This document shows positions 21,101-30,872 of a DNA stretch of 64,000 bases, one piece after another (the stretch's first letter is position 1; each line of letters begins with the position of its first letter). The notes under the pieces are model-generated. The model was given only the letters and a program-made list of their open reading frames with translations, was not told the DNA's origin and ran no database searches. The DNA comes from Cloeon dipterum (lineage: Eukaryota > Arthropoda > Insecta > Ephemeroptera > Baetidae), in the NCBI RefSeq assembly GCF_949628265.1, contig NC_088787.1:9290501-9354500 (forward strand). Direction: 5' to 3'. A program made the position numbers and the translations under genes.

Positions 21101-22896
21101 TCTGATTTGTATTCATTGCTTTTTGTTCTTTCAGTTGATCTCATTCCTGAGTCTCTTCTTAGACGACGAGCAAAGAAAGCGGTCCAGATACGTGCCTTCT
21201 CATGGTTACACCTGCTTTCACATGGGGCTCTGTCTTCAAGTGAGAAATATTGATTATTTTCTTTTATATTTATTAATTCGAGATTTTTTTCTAGGGTTTG
21301 CTAATTAGCGGCTACGGTTATCGGCCCATATCGTCTGACGAGCTGAATGCCAATCCACTGCCAGTAACAACTATAGATTTTACTAGATCCATCGAAAACG
21401 GCGCAGTCAGACAAACCGAGCCGCTGCACAAAAGAATGCTGGGGAAATCTGCCAATTTTGAACCAAGGTACTTTTCAATCGCATTAATTCTGATTTAATT
21501 TTTGAGCAGATTACCTTAAATATTCTCAATAAAACCTTTAATTGGGATTATTAAATTGAAAGACAATTATTTAGTGAATCACAGAAAGTCAATGATACTG
21601 CATTGATAAAAAAAACCATATTAACTGGCATTTCTAATTAAAAATTATTAAAAAGAACACATCAGATTATTTTTCATATATTAAATATTACAATTAATCA
21701 ATTAATTTTTAGTTAAAAAAAGTTATCAGTCTTAAGTGTCAATCGCCCAGTATATTTCATTTGAAATTACTTTGTTTGAACAAAGTACTTTTTTGGTTAA
21801 AGTATATTGAATTCAGGGAGAAAATTCATAATATAGAATGAATTTTAATTTTATTGCTCTTTTGTATCGTTATGACTTTACTATTGAATGCCAAATAGTA
21901 TATTAGGCTACAAATAAGTTTTAAATTGAGGTCTCAGCCGCGAGATTTAATGCGGCGGCTGGCGAGACTGGCTTAGCCATTTTTATTTTGCTTGGTGATT
22001 GCTGGCCATTTTTATATTGTTGTTTATTATCATATTTTGTCAAATACATATGTGTCATAGTCAATAAAATTAACGTCAAGTTTGATCACAAAAGCTGCAT
22101 TTTTCCGGGAAAACACGCTGCATTTCAAAAAGTGTTTTATGCGGAGTTTTCTGCAATTATGCAAATTTTTCTGACACACGTGCAGAAAAAAATTTAAGGG
22201 TGGCTGACTTTAAATGGGATTTGTAATAAAACCACTAGTTTCACCTAATCAAGACCGAAAATCTTACCAAAATATCTGACTTCTTTGACGTTAAATTCGA
22301 AAAAAGGTTTTTCCAGCTGTTTGCCTTTGCGCAAAAATCCAGTGATGCATTTTTGCTTATTGCAAAGTTGGCGAACCCTGACTCTAATAGTGCTTAACAG
22401 CCTGAACGGCCAGAAAACATTTTTTTTCTCCTGCAAATTTTACTTTTTGGCCTTTTTTTCCGGTGGCTGGCGCAGCTTAGCCAGATTCACGGCGACTGGC
22501 GGCTGCCCAGTGACCCAAAATTTGCCGACTAGTTTTGATTCTAACCAAAATGCATTTTTAAATTTTATTTAATTAATATTTTCTTTGTTTAGGTCGATGC
22601 TGAATCCAGTGCGGGAGAGCGTTCGGATGGTGACCAACCTGATCGAGGAGCTGCAGCTGCTGCCGTGCAGCCAGTGGCGAGGGCACATCGCCATCTTCAA
22701 CAAAAGACTGGACAAGCTGGCCGAAAGCGCCGTGTGCCACGTGCGCCGCTCCACGGGGACAAACGTGAAGGAGGAGCTGCGCAAGATGCTGTGCGTGGAC
22801 GAGCGCGAACTGACGATCGTGGCCGCGCGGGCCGAGCGGATGCGACCTGGCGTGTTCGTTCACATCTTTGGTGCCAAACTCAATGCCAATAACTAA
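15154..22896 (+). CDS. C9orf72: C9orf72 orthologue (longin/DENN protein)
   Basis: The exons are 15154-15216, 19629-20108, 20845-21072, 21135-21239, 21295-21467 and 22593-22896. Phases are consistent, giving 450 aa (human 481). Exon 2 carries the N-terminal longin/uDENN part, with LARWDDVVGPQALFVWLP matching the human AYWDNILGPRVRHIW region. Residues about 233-257 (ALTSHLQTFGQSVVIGD) match human AISSHLQTCGCSVVVG, and exon 4 continues with FLSLFLDDEQRKRSRY against CLFLTPAERKCSR. The C-terminus RMRPGVFVHIFG matches KIKPGLHSFIFG. In vertebrates the protein binds SMCR8 and WDR41 and acts on Rab/Arf GTPases in autophagy and lysosome function. Introns 3 and 4 are only 62 and 55 bp. The first intron (4.4 kb) hosts an antisense gene. 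About 30 residues between exons 5 and 6 seem missing relative to human. Confidence 0.9.
15905..15910 (-). terminator. Poly(A) signal of the nested MIF4G gene
   Basis: AATAAA reads on the minus strand, 67 bp past the stop codon of the nested gene. It is inside intron 1 of C9orf72. Confidence 0.5.
15977..17619 (-). CDS. eIF4G-like protein consisting mainly of a MIF4G domain
   Basis: The gene is antisense inside C9orf72 intron 1. The exons in reading order are 17619-17359, 17307-17054, 16303-16168 and 16114-15977. The phases match, giving 262 aa. The N-terminus VKLNEIENPWKPSVLDRT corresponds to the VKL..AE.AWKP linker before the middle domain of eIF4G. Next come FRSILNKLTEQKFEILVARV and NEPTFCELYAKF (human RSILNKLTPQMFQQLM and SEPNFSVAYANM). 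Exon 3 gives STEEALESFCVVLSFAGRDL and exon 4 RIRFMLENLISQRENNW, matching RIRFMLQDVLDLR...W. In eIF4G this HEAT domain binds eIF4A. The eIF4E-binding, PABP-binding, MA3 and W2 parts are absent. The protein could be a truncated paralogue that competes for eIF4A, or a Paip1/DAP5-type regulator; this is inference. Two introns are 51 and 53 bp, so it is not a fresh processed copy. Confidence 0.85.
16647..16894 (-). mobile_element. hAT-like MITE, family A copy 3
   Basis: A full-length inverted copy runs from CAACGGGGGGCAGAT to ATCTGGACCCCGCTG. It lies inside the 750-bp second intron of the nested MIF4G gene, so it makes up a third of that intron. The flanks (TTTAATAT and GTTAAATA) are only partly alike, so the 8-bp duplication has decayed. 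It contains GTCACGTGAAAATGCGCG. Confidence 0.8.
17620..18010 (-). promoter_or_regulatory. 5' leader exon and GAGA-rich promoter of the nested MIF4G gene
   Basis: Reading the minus strand, a pyrimidine-rich TTTTCTTTTTGAAG abuts the ATG at 17,619 and looks like a splice acceptor. Upstream, GTACGT at 17,748-17,743 is a donor, so a leader exon probably ends at 17,749. It contains a GA/CT run at 17,792-17,813 and an opposite one at 17,973-17,988, candidate GAGA-factor sites. The leader is open in the frame that joins the coding exon, so about 80 extra N-terminal residues from an ATG near 17,990 are possible. That stretch is low-complexity and unlike eIF4G, so I treat it as untranslated. Confidence 0.45.
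18010..19628. other. Remainder of C9orf72 intron 1
   Basis: AT-rich intronic DNA. The only coding-like stretch is 18,755-19,015, listed separately. The part from 19,021 to the acceptor at 19,628 shows nothing but AT-rich sequence. Confidence 0.5.
18755..19015 (+). pseudogene. Possible decayed gene fragment with a mitochondrial-type leader
   Basis: This GC-rich patch stands out from AT-rich intron DNA. One frame (from 18,761) reads LLSLTSRLLFSGVAKAAF, then QRFVHKKTAGSPAPVLP. It is Arg/Ser/Ala-rich with few acids, like a mitochondrial presequence. There is no ATG where the first leucine sits (TTG), and the frame stops near 18,949 while neighbouring frames stay open to about 19,015, as expected if frameshifted. 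I do not recognise the parent gene. It could instead be regulatory DNA that happens to be open. Confidence 0.28.
20235..20460 (-). repeat. Dispersed repeat family G, copy 1
   Basis: Inverted match to 58,975-59,200. Shared blocks include AATTGGTAAAAACC, TTTCTTGCGCA, AAATCTGCAAAGT and TGGCAATTTAAAAGAAAAA. It lies in C9orf72 intron 2, next to a family-H copy. No coding potential. Confidence 0.55.
20452..20700 (-). repeat. Dispersed repeat family H, copy 2
   Basis: It begins AGGGTTCGCCAATTTTGCAA and continues CGCACAAAAATACACCAC, the reverse complement of the right end of the copy at 772-1,017. The far end is not sharply defined. It lies in C9orf72 intron 2. Confidence 0.45.
21468..22592 (+). other. 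C9orf72 intron 5
   Basis: I searched this 1.1 kb intron for an exon that would supply the segment present in human C9orf72 but missing here, and found none with matching phase and similarity. It contains two versions of a GGCTGGCG-and-CTTAGCCA motif (about 21,955-21,980 and 22,463-22,485) and a family-H repeat end at 22,215-22,380. Confidence 0.5.
22215..22380 (+). repeat. Dispersed repeat family H, copy 3
   Basis: The right part matches copy 1: GTGATGCATTTTTGC, then ATTGCAAAGTTGGCGAACCCT. The final GCGAACCCT is the inverse of the AGGGTTCGC start of the family. The left end is uncertain. Confidence 0.45.
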
Positions 22897-23041
22897 TGCT
22901 AAAACTGCAACAGTTCTTGCCAAATGCTGCAACCCGCGACTGCACAATTTCGTCCGACCTAGCAGGTGTACTTGTACCTACAAAGACCGGTAATCTGTAA
23001 CTATATTGGATTTGCCTGCAAGGTAAGATGCGTATTTTTTA

Positions 23042-23117
23042 AATAAATTACTGTAACATTAGTTGAAATCAAGTGTGATGTAACATTATACCTCTCTTGT
23101 GATTGTGAACAAATAAA
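23042..23117 (+). terminator. C9orf72 poly(A) signals
   Basis: AATAAA occurs at 23,042-23,047 and again at 23,112-23,117, 146 and 216 bp after the C9orf72 stop. The second is followed by TG-rich sequence. Both lie within 180 bp of the TMEM98 start codon, so the two transcription units are nearly abutting. Confidence 0.6.
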
Positions 23118-23191
23118 TCAGTTTGAACCAAGTGAGATTATCGTCTGATCTTTTTTTCTGCCGACAAATACACCCACCACACGCTGGCAAA

Positions 23192-23220
23192 CAAAGTATA
23201 TAATATCTGTATTTGCCGCG
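23192..23220 (+). promoter_or_regulatory. TATA-like element before TMEM98
   Basis: TATATAA at 23,197-23,203 lies 18 bp before the TMEM98 ATG. That is too close for a classical TATA box using this ATG unless transcription starts inside the codon region, so it may be incidental. The promoter must still lie within the short gap after C9orf72. Confidence 0.25.
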
Positions 23221-24966
23221 ATGGCTGCTAAAGAAGTGGTTGTGTTTGCTGTTTTGATCGGCTTGGCCCTGGTTTTCCTTTTGTGTCTCGTCATGCTCAT
23301 TTGCGTTTGCAAAACGTACTTCAAGAAGGTGAAAAAGAGGTGCAGTGTATTATTTAATGATTCGTAATATTGTCAATCCTGCTTCAGATGGTCTAGACAT
23401 TGATTCATATTCTCCGCATATTACAATCAGGTCGTTTTAGGACTTATTTTAAACTTTTAGCTATTGATTTTTTTTACTTAATTGTTTGAAGCTGTATATT
23501 AGTTACAATGTGCGTGATTTAAATGGATAATTTTTATATCTTGATGCTATTTTTTGTAATATTTAGGATTAATTTATTCAATTTTTATTTGGCTACTGAT
23601 AGGTCGATAGTAATAGATGATTTTTATTAATTTAAAAACAGGTTTGTATCTACCAGACCTACAACAAAATTATTAATTTAATATTTTTTATATTTCACTA
23701 AAATTTTATAAATCTTTAATAATTTAAATAATTATAAAAAATGCACTTAAAATATAAAATAAACTACTTGATTTAAAAAAATATAAACAAAATTTTTGGC
23801 TACATATTTATTTAATAATCATTTAGCAAAATATTTCAATGTAACATTTTAACATTTGGGCGTAATCTGGTCAGTGCAGGCAGCCGGTTGAGCCCGCGAG
23901 TGGCACTGCTCCTGCCCTGGAAGCAGGGGACTTTCGACTTCACCCGAATATTGAGCAAATTCTAATGCGTGACTTGCTAATGGACTCGTGCGAGTGCGAG
24001 TCGCAGTGTCTGGCCATCCTCAGGTCGTGCCACCGGGTGACTGAAATGCTGGCCGCCATCGCCGTCAGCCTCGTGCACAAGCAGCACAAACTGCGAAAGG
24101 TGGCCGAGGTGAGAAGCTTGATTTTGGTGGTTTTTGAATATTTTTTTATTCAATGGCGTTTGAATACACTAAAAAATAAAAAGATAATTTCCATAATAAT
24201 TGGATGCATCGTCAGACCTATTTTTTCCAATTCATAACGTTTATTTGTCGTTAGATTTTGGCCGAATTATAATTGAAAACTCGTCTCCTCTTACAGAACT
24301 CTTACGCTAAATCTATTTGCTAAATTTTGTTTTTATATTTAGATGGTATATTTATTTTAGGCATTTAGAGTCTAAAGTTTAAGGCACGCACTCACATTTA
24401 ATACGGATTTTCATAGATTTTTCAGAATAAAATAACCCTGTTTGCAGAAAAGTGTCCTATAGAACAATGGCATATTTTATAATCGATCAAAAATCGTTTT
24501 TAAATTGATAAAGACCGTTTTAATTTCTGCAGTCTTTACTTTTGCTAATAATTATTATTTAATTTGTGATTCTTAAAAAGTGGATTTTCGCTGTGACGGT
24601 TGAAATTCGAATAGGTAGCGAGACAAACATCAGACAGGGTGGATGACCTGGTGCGAAGCATGCGTCCACCCGTGGACAGCCGGCTGCTGGAGGCCAGGGC
24701 GTCGATTTTGGTGCTCACCGTGTCCCACCTGGCCACCCTGATGCGCTTCGCCTACAAGCACAACCAGTCTGTCACCAGGGACATCGAGAGGGAGCTCGCC
24801 TCCGTCGACCCTTTTCTTCAGGTATTTTATAGATTCTTCATCTTCGAATTGATACACACACAAAGGATATTTTTTCTGTAAACAGGAGCTGCGTACTGCC
24901 GCGAGAAGAAAGAACTCGGCCACTCTTCTTACGGGTGATTTAAATGTGTCATCGCCCTCAAGCTGA
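23221..24966 (+). CDS. TMEM98: TMEM98 orthologue, single-pass membrane protein
   Basis: The exons are 23221-23339, 23880-24108, 24615-24821 and 24886-24966, giving 211 aa (human 226). Residues 8-30 are one hydrophobic segment (VFAVLIGLALVFLLCLVMLI), followed by cysteine and lysine. HPNIEQIL matches human NPHIEAIL, and CLAILRSCHRVTEML matches CIAILKICHTLTEKL. RVDDLVRSMRPPVDSRLLEA matches RVDDVVKSMYPPLDPKLLDA, and SILVLTVSHLATL matches ALLLSVSHLVLV. Human TMEM98 is a membrane protein that binds MYRF and is linked to eye growth; the arthropod role is unknown. The first junction is ambiguous: AAG|GTGAAA (exon end 23,328) with an acceptor before 23,875 also keeps frame, changing only a few residues. 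For exon 3, only the acceptor before 24,615 keeps phase and restores the conserved VARQTSDRVDD. Confidence 0.88.
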
Positions 24967-24994
24967 AATGCTGAATTGAATTTGCCATTTGAGG

Positions 24995-25000
24995 AATAAA
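24995..25000 (+). terminator. TMEM98 poly(A) signal
   Basis: AATAAA lies 28 bp after the TMEM98 stop codon, overlapped by a second AATAAA-like hexamer. Confidence 0.6.
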
Positions 25001-25475
25001 ATAAAAATGTATTATAATTTTAATATTATAAATAATTTTTTATCCATGGTAGGAAAATTAATAGCCAGACCTCAATCCTAGTTGATTTAATTTGATTCAC
25101 TGGAATAGGTTCAGGCCACCTTATGTCATAGATAAATATAAGATTAATAAAAATTAACACTCAATTTTAAAAAAAAAATAAATAATGCACCTATTTCATG
25201 AAACTGCACTTTCCGGCTTCAAAAGACTAAATAATATTTAAGAAGTTCACGCTTTATTTTAAAAAGTATTAGAAAACACTAATTATTTTATTAATTATCA
25301 TTTTTAACATTCATATATAGCAATACGAATTTAATTCTTTTCATCTTGATTTATATATAGAGAAAAGCTGATATGTGCTTTAATTTATTTTTCCATAAAA
25401 AATCTGTTAGAATATTAGGTATCTTTATTAGTTGTATCAAAATGTTTAAATATTGAATTTTGTGGGTCAATTTGA

Positions 25476-25888
25476 CCAGTTGTATAAACCCTTAGTGTTC
25501 GAGGCCACCAACAGATGGCACCACCGTAGACTTTCGTAATGAATTTAATTAAAGGCACATCCGCCGCGATTTCAGATTCAATCCAGCCACTGTGGGTTCT
25601 TCACTTAAAATGCTTTCTTTTGACGTGCTGTAAAACAAAATTGGTTTAGCCAATCGCCGTTAAATCGTGAAAAACTATTTTTAGAAATAAAAAATTTCTC
25701 TGACGATTCTATGGCGGATGACTGAACAGATTTTGGTTTTCAGCACGTCAAAAGAAAGCATATTAAGTGAAGAATGCACATTGGCTGGATTGAATCTGAA
25801 ATCGCAGCGGAAGTATCTTAAAAATAAATTTATAAGAAAGTATACGGTGGCGCCATCTGTTGGTGGCTTCAAACACTAAGCAACCAGT
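25476..25888. mobile_element. Foldback MITE, family B copy 3
   Basis: It runs from CCAGTTGTATAAACCC to AAGCAACCAGT. The left arm has CCAACAGATGGCACCACC and the right arm GGTGGCGCCATCTGTTGG. The centre has GATTCTATGGCGGATGACTG and the CAGCACGTCAAAAGAAAGC block seen in copies 1 and 4. This is one of the best preserved copies. Confidence 0.78.
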
Positions 25889-25944
25889 GAAATTCAGTTT
25901 GTTGATATCGAATTGTGTTAAAGGTCATGCAAAAGAATAAATAT

Positions 25945-25992
25945 ATTAGCTTAAATTTAAATTTAATATATTAAATTTAAATTTAAGCTAAT
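25945..25992. repeat. Perfect 48-bp palindrome
   Basis: The two halves of this AT-rich segment (ATTAGCTTAAATTTAAATTT and its reverse complement) are exact inverses with no spacer, centred on ATAT. It can form a 24-bp stem as a cruciform or hairpin. It lies just outside family B copy 3. No further copy was found here. Confidence 0.85.
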
Positions 25993-26089
25993 TTGAAAAC
26001 AGCAAGGAAACCATTCAAAGCCAGAAAATTTCAGATGTAAATAGCAATTTAATAATTTTCATGCCAACACACTGCCCCTTTTTGTTTCA

Positions 26090-26870
26090 TTCATTGTGTT
26101 CCGGTGCATGTTCTCAAGTAGTGCTAATGCACTCTGGCATGGTCCGAGTATGAACAATGAGTGTTTATTGTTTTGACTTGCCGTGCGCAATTATGTATGC
26201 ATTGGGCATCAAATTATGCGGGAATAAATCGAGGTTTAAGTGATGTGTGCGCGCGCGCGCGAGTACAATGCGCTAATTGCAACGAGCGCGGCGTCATTAG
26301 CACGAGCGACACTAATTCATTCCCATATAAGACGGAATTAATGCACTCATACTTTTATTGCTCTCATTAAAAAAGCACTCGCGCGGCAGGGGGAGGGGGA
26401 CGGGGGAAATATGAGACGCGGAAATCTGGCGAGAGATGATTTCGATTATTTATTTGGTCAGTGCTGCGTGGCGCGCGTGCAATTTGCTTTATTTAATACC
26501 ATTGCCGCGCGACCGGCGCCGCGCGCGCGAAATGTATAATAATTGCACACGTGCAATTGTGTGCACTCGCTCTAGTGGAAAATGAAGAAGCGCGCGCGAG
26601 CGAGCGAGCGAGCGAGCGGCCGCGAGAAAAGAAAATATGTAATTTCTTTTCGTGCCAGACCTGCTTCTCGCGCCATATGCCGAATATTTTTCACTTTGTG
26701 CACACTTAATCCCCTCCGCAAGCCAACCTTATTTTGCTCGATCACTTTTGCAGCTTCTGCGCGAAAAATCTTTTGCACATCGCCAGCCGGACATTGTTGC
26801 ACACTTTAATCTCAGTCCCTGGCCGCTTTTGTGCGCTGAAAGATTTTAACAAGGCAAAATTTCATCTATT
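26090..26870. promoter_or_regulatory. GC-rich island, candidate enhancer
   Basis: This 0.8 kb island between TMEM98 and the bHLH gene has an alternating GC run near 26,246-26,260 (possible Z-DNA) and GCGAGCGA repeats near 26,590-26,620. A CACGTG-containing near-palindrome (GCACACGTGCAATTGTGTGC) lies near 26,545. Open frames on both strands are compositional. The function is inferred from composition and position. Confidence 0.4.
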
Positions 26871-28316
26871 ATTATTTCACCGCAAATATTATGTGACATC
26901 TCTGTTGAGAAATATACTCACAACCAGGGGATAAGAGGCATTCCGCATTTTTTTCATCACGCAACACACTAAAAGAAATCTCAAATGCATTTTAAATGGA
27001 CGTCTTTAACATTAAAAACAAGAATTAGTTTCTACTATACAGTTTTCTTACAAGGAGTACATTTTATGCGTATCAAATCCTCTGAATTCGTGTAGCCTGT
27101 CATGATTTGAATGAGACACAGTGGTCGAAATTGTTAGATCTGTCAATATGAGCTATTTATAGCAAAACATAAATGAAAAACTCTCAAAAACACGAAAATT
27201 TAACATTCAAATTTTGATTCAAGTTTGATGAAATTTGGATCGTAAAATTGACTACCTAAATAATGGGAAAAATAATTCAATGGGAAATTTTACATATTTC
27301 AAACAAAATACTTTTAACAAATGTTATAAAAATAATAATTGTATCATTTTAACAATAATATTTTTTTAAGCTTTTTAATTAAAAATTTTTAATTTCCTTT
27401 TTTAAATTGTTTATTAATATATATTTTGTACAAAATAAAAATTAAATAAAACTGAAATTTTGTATTTGTTTAATTTTCTTACTATTGAGTGAATATATCT
27501 TTTGTGTTGCTAAATATGCTAGAAAAATTTAAATAAGTTCCGAGCGGCTGCTAACCTTTAGTATTCATTTAAAAATTTAATGTTGTGGTATAATATGTTG
27601 TTATGCATAGTTTAGTTATACACTAGCTATAAAAAAGTTAGCAATGAAGGTTGGCTAGAAATAATGCCCTTGAAATTCGAACTTGGAACTTGAAACAATC
27701 GCCATGTTACATTGTGTTAGAACCATAATTAAATTCCTTCAATTCGCCATAGCTCGCTTGCATGATCAGATCGACAATATTCAAAGTTTACTTAAATTTA
27801 TTGAGTTTGACACAAAATGTACTTCCCTTCTTAACCTTTTCGTATCTTATTGTAAATTAATTTTCGAACCGGTTAATACGTTTAAGATAAATCGCGGCTA
27901 AAGGAATCGGAATGAATAAAAAACCATTGACAAATAAAACTTTCATTTTTCGGGAAATTTAGCAAATTCTATGATATTTAACTAACGTTCAGGTAGCGGT
28001 AAATTTCGCATAGCTCAAAAACCTAACGCGAATTTCCTGTAGCAAGAAAACGACAACAATCAATTCGACAATGAAAATTTAGGTGTTTGTTGAGCGATTT
28101 GTACGCTACCGCAGGAATAAATTTTTTTCTTGATTGAATTATGGTACATTGTAGGGATAATTTGTTGCTAAACTCAACACAAAATAGACTTATTTGCACC
28201 AATTATTGTAGCCAAAAATGCAAAATATTCTACTTTAACGATAAATGTTGAAGAATAAGGAAAATTCCCTAATTAGATATACATATAAAAATAAGCTGAT
28301 GGAGAGATGTACTTTG
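26871..28316. other. AT-rich intergenic DNA
   Basis: Mostly AT-rich sequence with one small repeat (family E). A 72-codon open frame at 27,683-27,901 has fairly balanced composition but no ATG at its start and no recognisable domain, so it is not called. Confidence 0.45.
27983..28117 (+). mobile_element. Small MITE, family E copy 1
   Basis: It matches 42,859-43,004 along its length: CAGGTAGCGGTAAATT, AACGCGAATTTC, CAACAATCAATT, ACAATGAAAATTTAGG. The ends are weaker inverted repeats than in copy 2. Confidence 0.55.
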
Positions 28317-28320
28317 TTAA

Positions 28321-28730
28321 AGAACGTCTTTGACGAAGTTTTTGAGCACACCAATCGATTCTTGAGGGCCGAATTAGGTAAAGTGGTTATTTTTGCCGAC
28401 AAAAAAGTCCAGCGCGACGTGCGTAGCACAAATACAACTTTTTTTACAGCCAAAAATATGAACCAATACGTGAGAAATGCGCATGCGTCAGAGCTGGCAC
28501 ACGCCAACCACAGGCTGCCAGCGGCTGACGTGGCGCTTTCTCCTCGGCCACACCATCTCTGACGCATGCGCAGTTCTCGCATAAACGTTCACAATGTTTT
28601 GGTGGTAAAAAAAGTTCTACTTGTGCTACGCACGTCGCGCTGCACATTTCGGTCGGAAAAATATCCAATTTACTTAAATCGACCCTCAAGAATTGAATGG
28701 TGTGCTCAGAAACTTCGTCAAAGAGAGTCT
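28321..28730. mobile_element. Foldback MITE, family C copy 2
   Basis: TTAA at 28,317-28,320 precedes AGAACGTCTTTGACGAAG. The right end is CTTCGTCAAAGAGAGTCT. Both arms carry the GCGACGTGCGTAGCACAA block and GCATGCG palindromes. The centre differs from copies 1 and 3 (a GGCTGCCAGCGGCTGACG segment). It has no coding role. Confidence 0.78.
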
Positions 28731-29188
28731 TTTATATTTTCATTTTAAATTTGGAAATGGTGAGCTTTATGATTTTAAGGTAATTATTGAGATTGCTAAA
28801 AAAGAACTAAAACTTAGCTAGATCTTATGATTTTTTTTGTCAACATTTATTTTAACGACTTCTAGACTTTCTTTGAATTTTAATTTTTTTCTGAGATTCC
28901 TGAGCTCATTAAAAGGACAAAATTAAAATCTAGGGTCAGATAAACTTTGATTTAGAAGAATTATTTTGCTAGTTGGAGGGTTAAAATATGATTTGTAAAC
29001 GTTAATTGCAGATATTTAGTAAGTTATATACCTATTGTCAAATTTTAAAATTCTGATTCATCCATAAATGCCAGTTTTAGTCGATTTTAAGATGCTATAA
29101 TTATATTCTTTAACCGCAGATAAATAATAAAACAGCCTTATAATATTTGAAAACCATAGTAATATATGAAAACAGTTTTTTTATATAT

Positions 29189-29464
29189 CAGTGGGGGCCA
29201 GATTGTTGCGACGCGCAGATATGGCGTCTGGTGGAGTATGGCGCGAAAAAACGGTCACGTGAAAATGTGTGAAAAGAACCCAATTTCGTTAATATTGTGA
29301 CATAATTTGTATTACTTGTACTAAATTTGTTCTTTTGGATCGTAAAAACAAACTATTGACACTCGTACGGCAATCCAAAGAGAAGCTTTTTGCTTCCCAC
29401 ATCCAGACTCCATCTTGGATCTGCGCAGAGGGAACCAATTTTATCGCACATCTGGACCTCGCTG
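29189..29464 (-). mobile_element. hAT-like MITE, family A copy 4, with 8-bp duplication
   Basis: A full-length copy runs from CAGTGGGGGCCAGAT to ATCTGGACCTCGCTG. It is flanked on both sides by TTATATAT (29,181-29,188 and 29,465-29,472). An 8-bp target duplication and CAG-starting terminal repeats are typical of the hAT superfamily. It is non-coding. Confidence 0.85.
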
Positions 29465-29499
29465 TTATATATATATAAAGATTGATTGATAAAGAACAA

Positions 29500-30070
29500 A
29501 CTATTTACGTCAATACTCCAGCCTGTGTAAATTTTCTCCTGCTGTCGAGAAATTAAGAAATCTCATTGCACAGATGGGAGACAAAAGAGCTTTATAGTGT
29601 TGCGTCTTTTGTGGCCGGCGAAAAAACGTTATGATCCATGCGGCGCTCTCGCATCTCGCATTGTCCACTTTTGCCGCTTTATTTCTAGCAAGCAGAGCAC
29701 AACAAGCATCATATTGCACGCGAGTGCGATTTCGCGTGGAAATCACAGCGGCAGCGAAAATTGGCAGTCGGCGCCGCGGATAATGAAAAGCAGACCCGCC
29801 GCGCTGCGCCGCGTGCAAATTACCCCCGGCGGACAAACAGAAATTGGTGTGTTATACCCACACATACACACACACACACACACATATGTGTGAATACGAA
29901 GAGACGCGTCCGATTGAAATAACAGCAGCGGCGCGCGGCATTGTTTGCGCCGCGCATATGAGCACCAGCTGATGCTGCTTTAATTCAATTAGATTGTTTT
30001 CGGCCGGCAAGTGAGGCTGAAGTTGCAGTTCCCACACTGCTCTCTTGCTAATCAAAAAGTGTGTAGCCCT
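29500..30070. promoter_or_regulatory. GC-rich island upstream of the bHLH gene
   Basis: The island lies 0.7-1.3 kb before the bHLH leader exon. It contains a CA microsatellite at about 29,866-29,884, a CAGCTG E-box near 29,967 and repeated GCGGCGCG motifs. An E-box close to a proneural gene would fit autoregulation, but this is only inferred. Confidence 0.4.
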
Positions 30071-30599
30071 TGTTCAATTTTTCTGCATGCACGAACGAAA
30101 CAACAGAATTCAATTTGGCAAAAATCGGAGTAAGCCGCTGAATGTAAGGGCTGACTGAGATTCATTGCCAATCAAAAGATGTTTTTTTTTGCTTGTCCCC
30201 GTTATAAATTAGTTTATTTAGTTCTTGATCTCATTCCACTTGCATTTAAATTAATTTTTTATGTTTTCTTAAAATCATTATCTCTGTTTTAAGACAAACT
30301 TAGTATCACATTTAATTTAAAAGCAACTTGCATCCGTTAATTAGCAATCGGGTGAATTTTTAATTCTACTTCTTAACTGTGGGAAGCTCTTCTTCCAATA
30401 ATTATTAAAGAATAAACTAGTGTTTTCCCGTAAATTGCCGTATCTCATTTTAAATTTGTGTGTTGGATAAGTTAAGAGAAGGAATTTATTAAAATGAACG
30501 ATTGAACTCTACAATTGTTAATTCTTAGTGCGCCTCGAAAGAGGTGAAAGACCTTATATAGTCAAACAAATTTCAGACAAAAAAACTGACACAGCCTTT

Positions 30600-30872
30600 G
30601 ACGTTTTCCTACTACTACTATTATTTCTATTGCAAAGTGGTTTGACTCCCTTTCCGCCAGCAATAAAAATGCTGGTGGTGGCGGCGGCACCCTCTCATTA
30701 GCCCCACCCCTGCACGCGACCTGCGCGTCACGTGACTCGGGAAAGGTAAGCCCGGCTCAGTTACGCGCTAACAGTCTCACCTGACACTCCGAACAGAGCG
30801 CTACTACACTTTTCCACGGACCACCGCACTCCGCTCTTCCGACTGGAAGACGCGTTTTTCTTCTAAGTTCGA
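30600..30872 (+). promoter_or_regulatory. Core promoter and noncoding exon 1 of the bHLH gene
   Basis: GTCACGTGAC at 30,727-30,736 is a perfect palindromic E-box. TCAGTT at 30,757-30,762 is an initiator match. The GC-rich leader then ends at a strong donor (A|GTGAGT at 30,872/30,873). The matching acceptor is TCCTTGCAG at 32,026, giving a 1.15 kb AT-rich intron. The exon has no long open frame joining the coding exon: TAG at 32,028 closes the frame just after the acceptor. Confidence 0.55.

Noticed and set aside
27683..27901. 72-codon frame of fairly protein-like composition
   Set aside because: It starts with TTG, has no ATG until eight codons in, no domain, and sits in AT-rich DNA.
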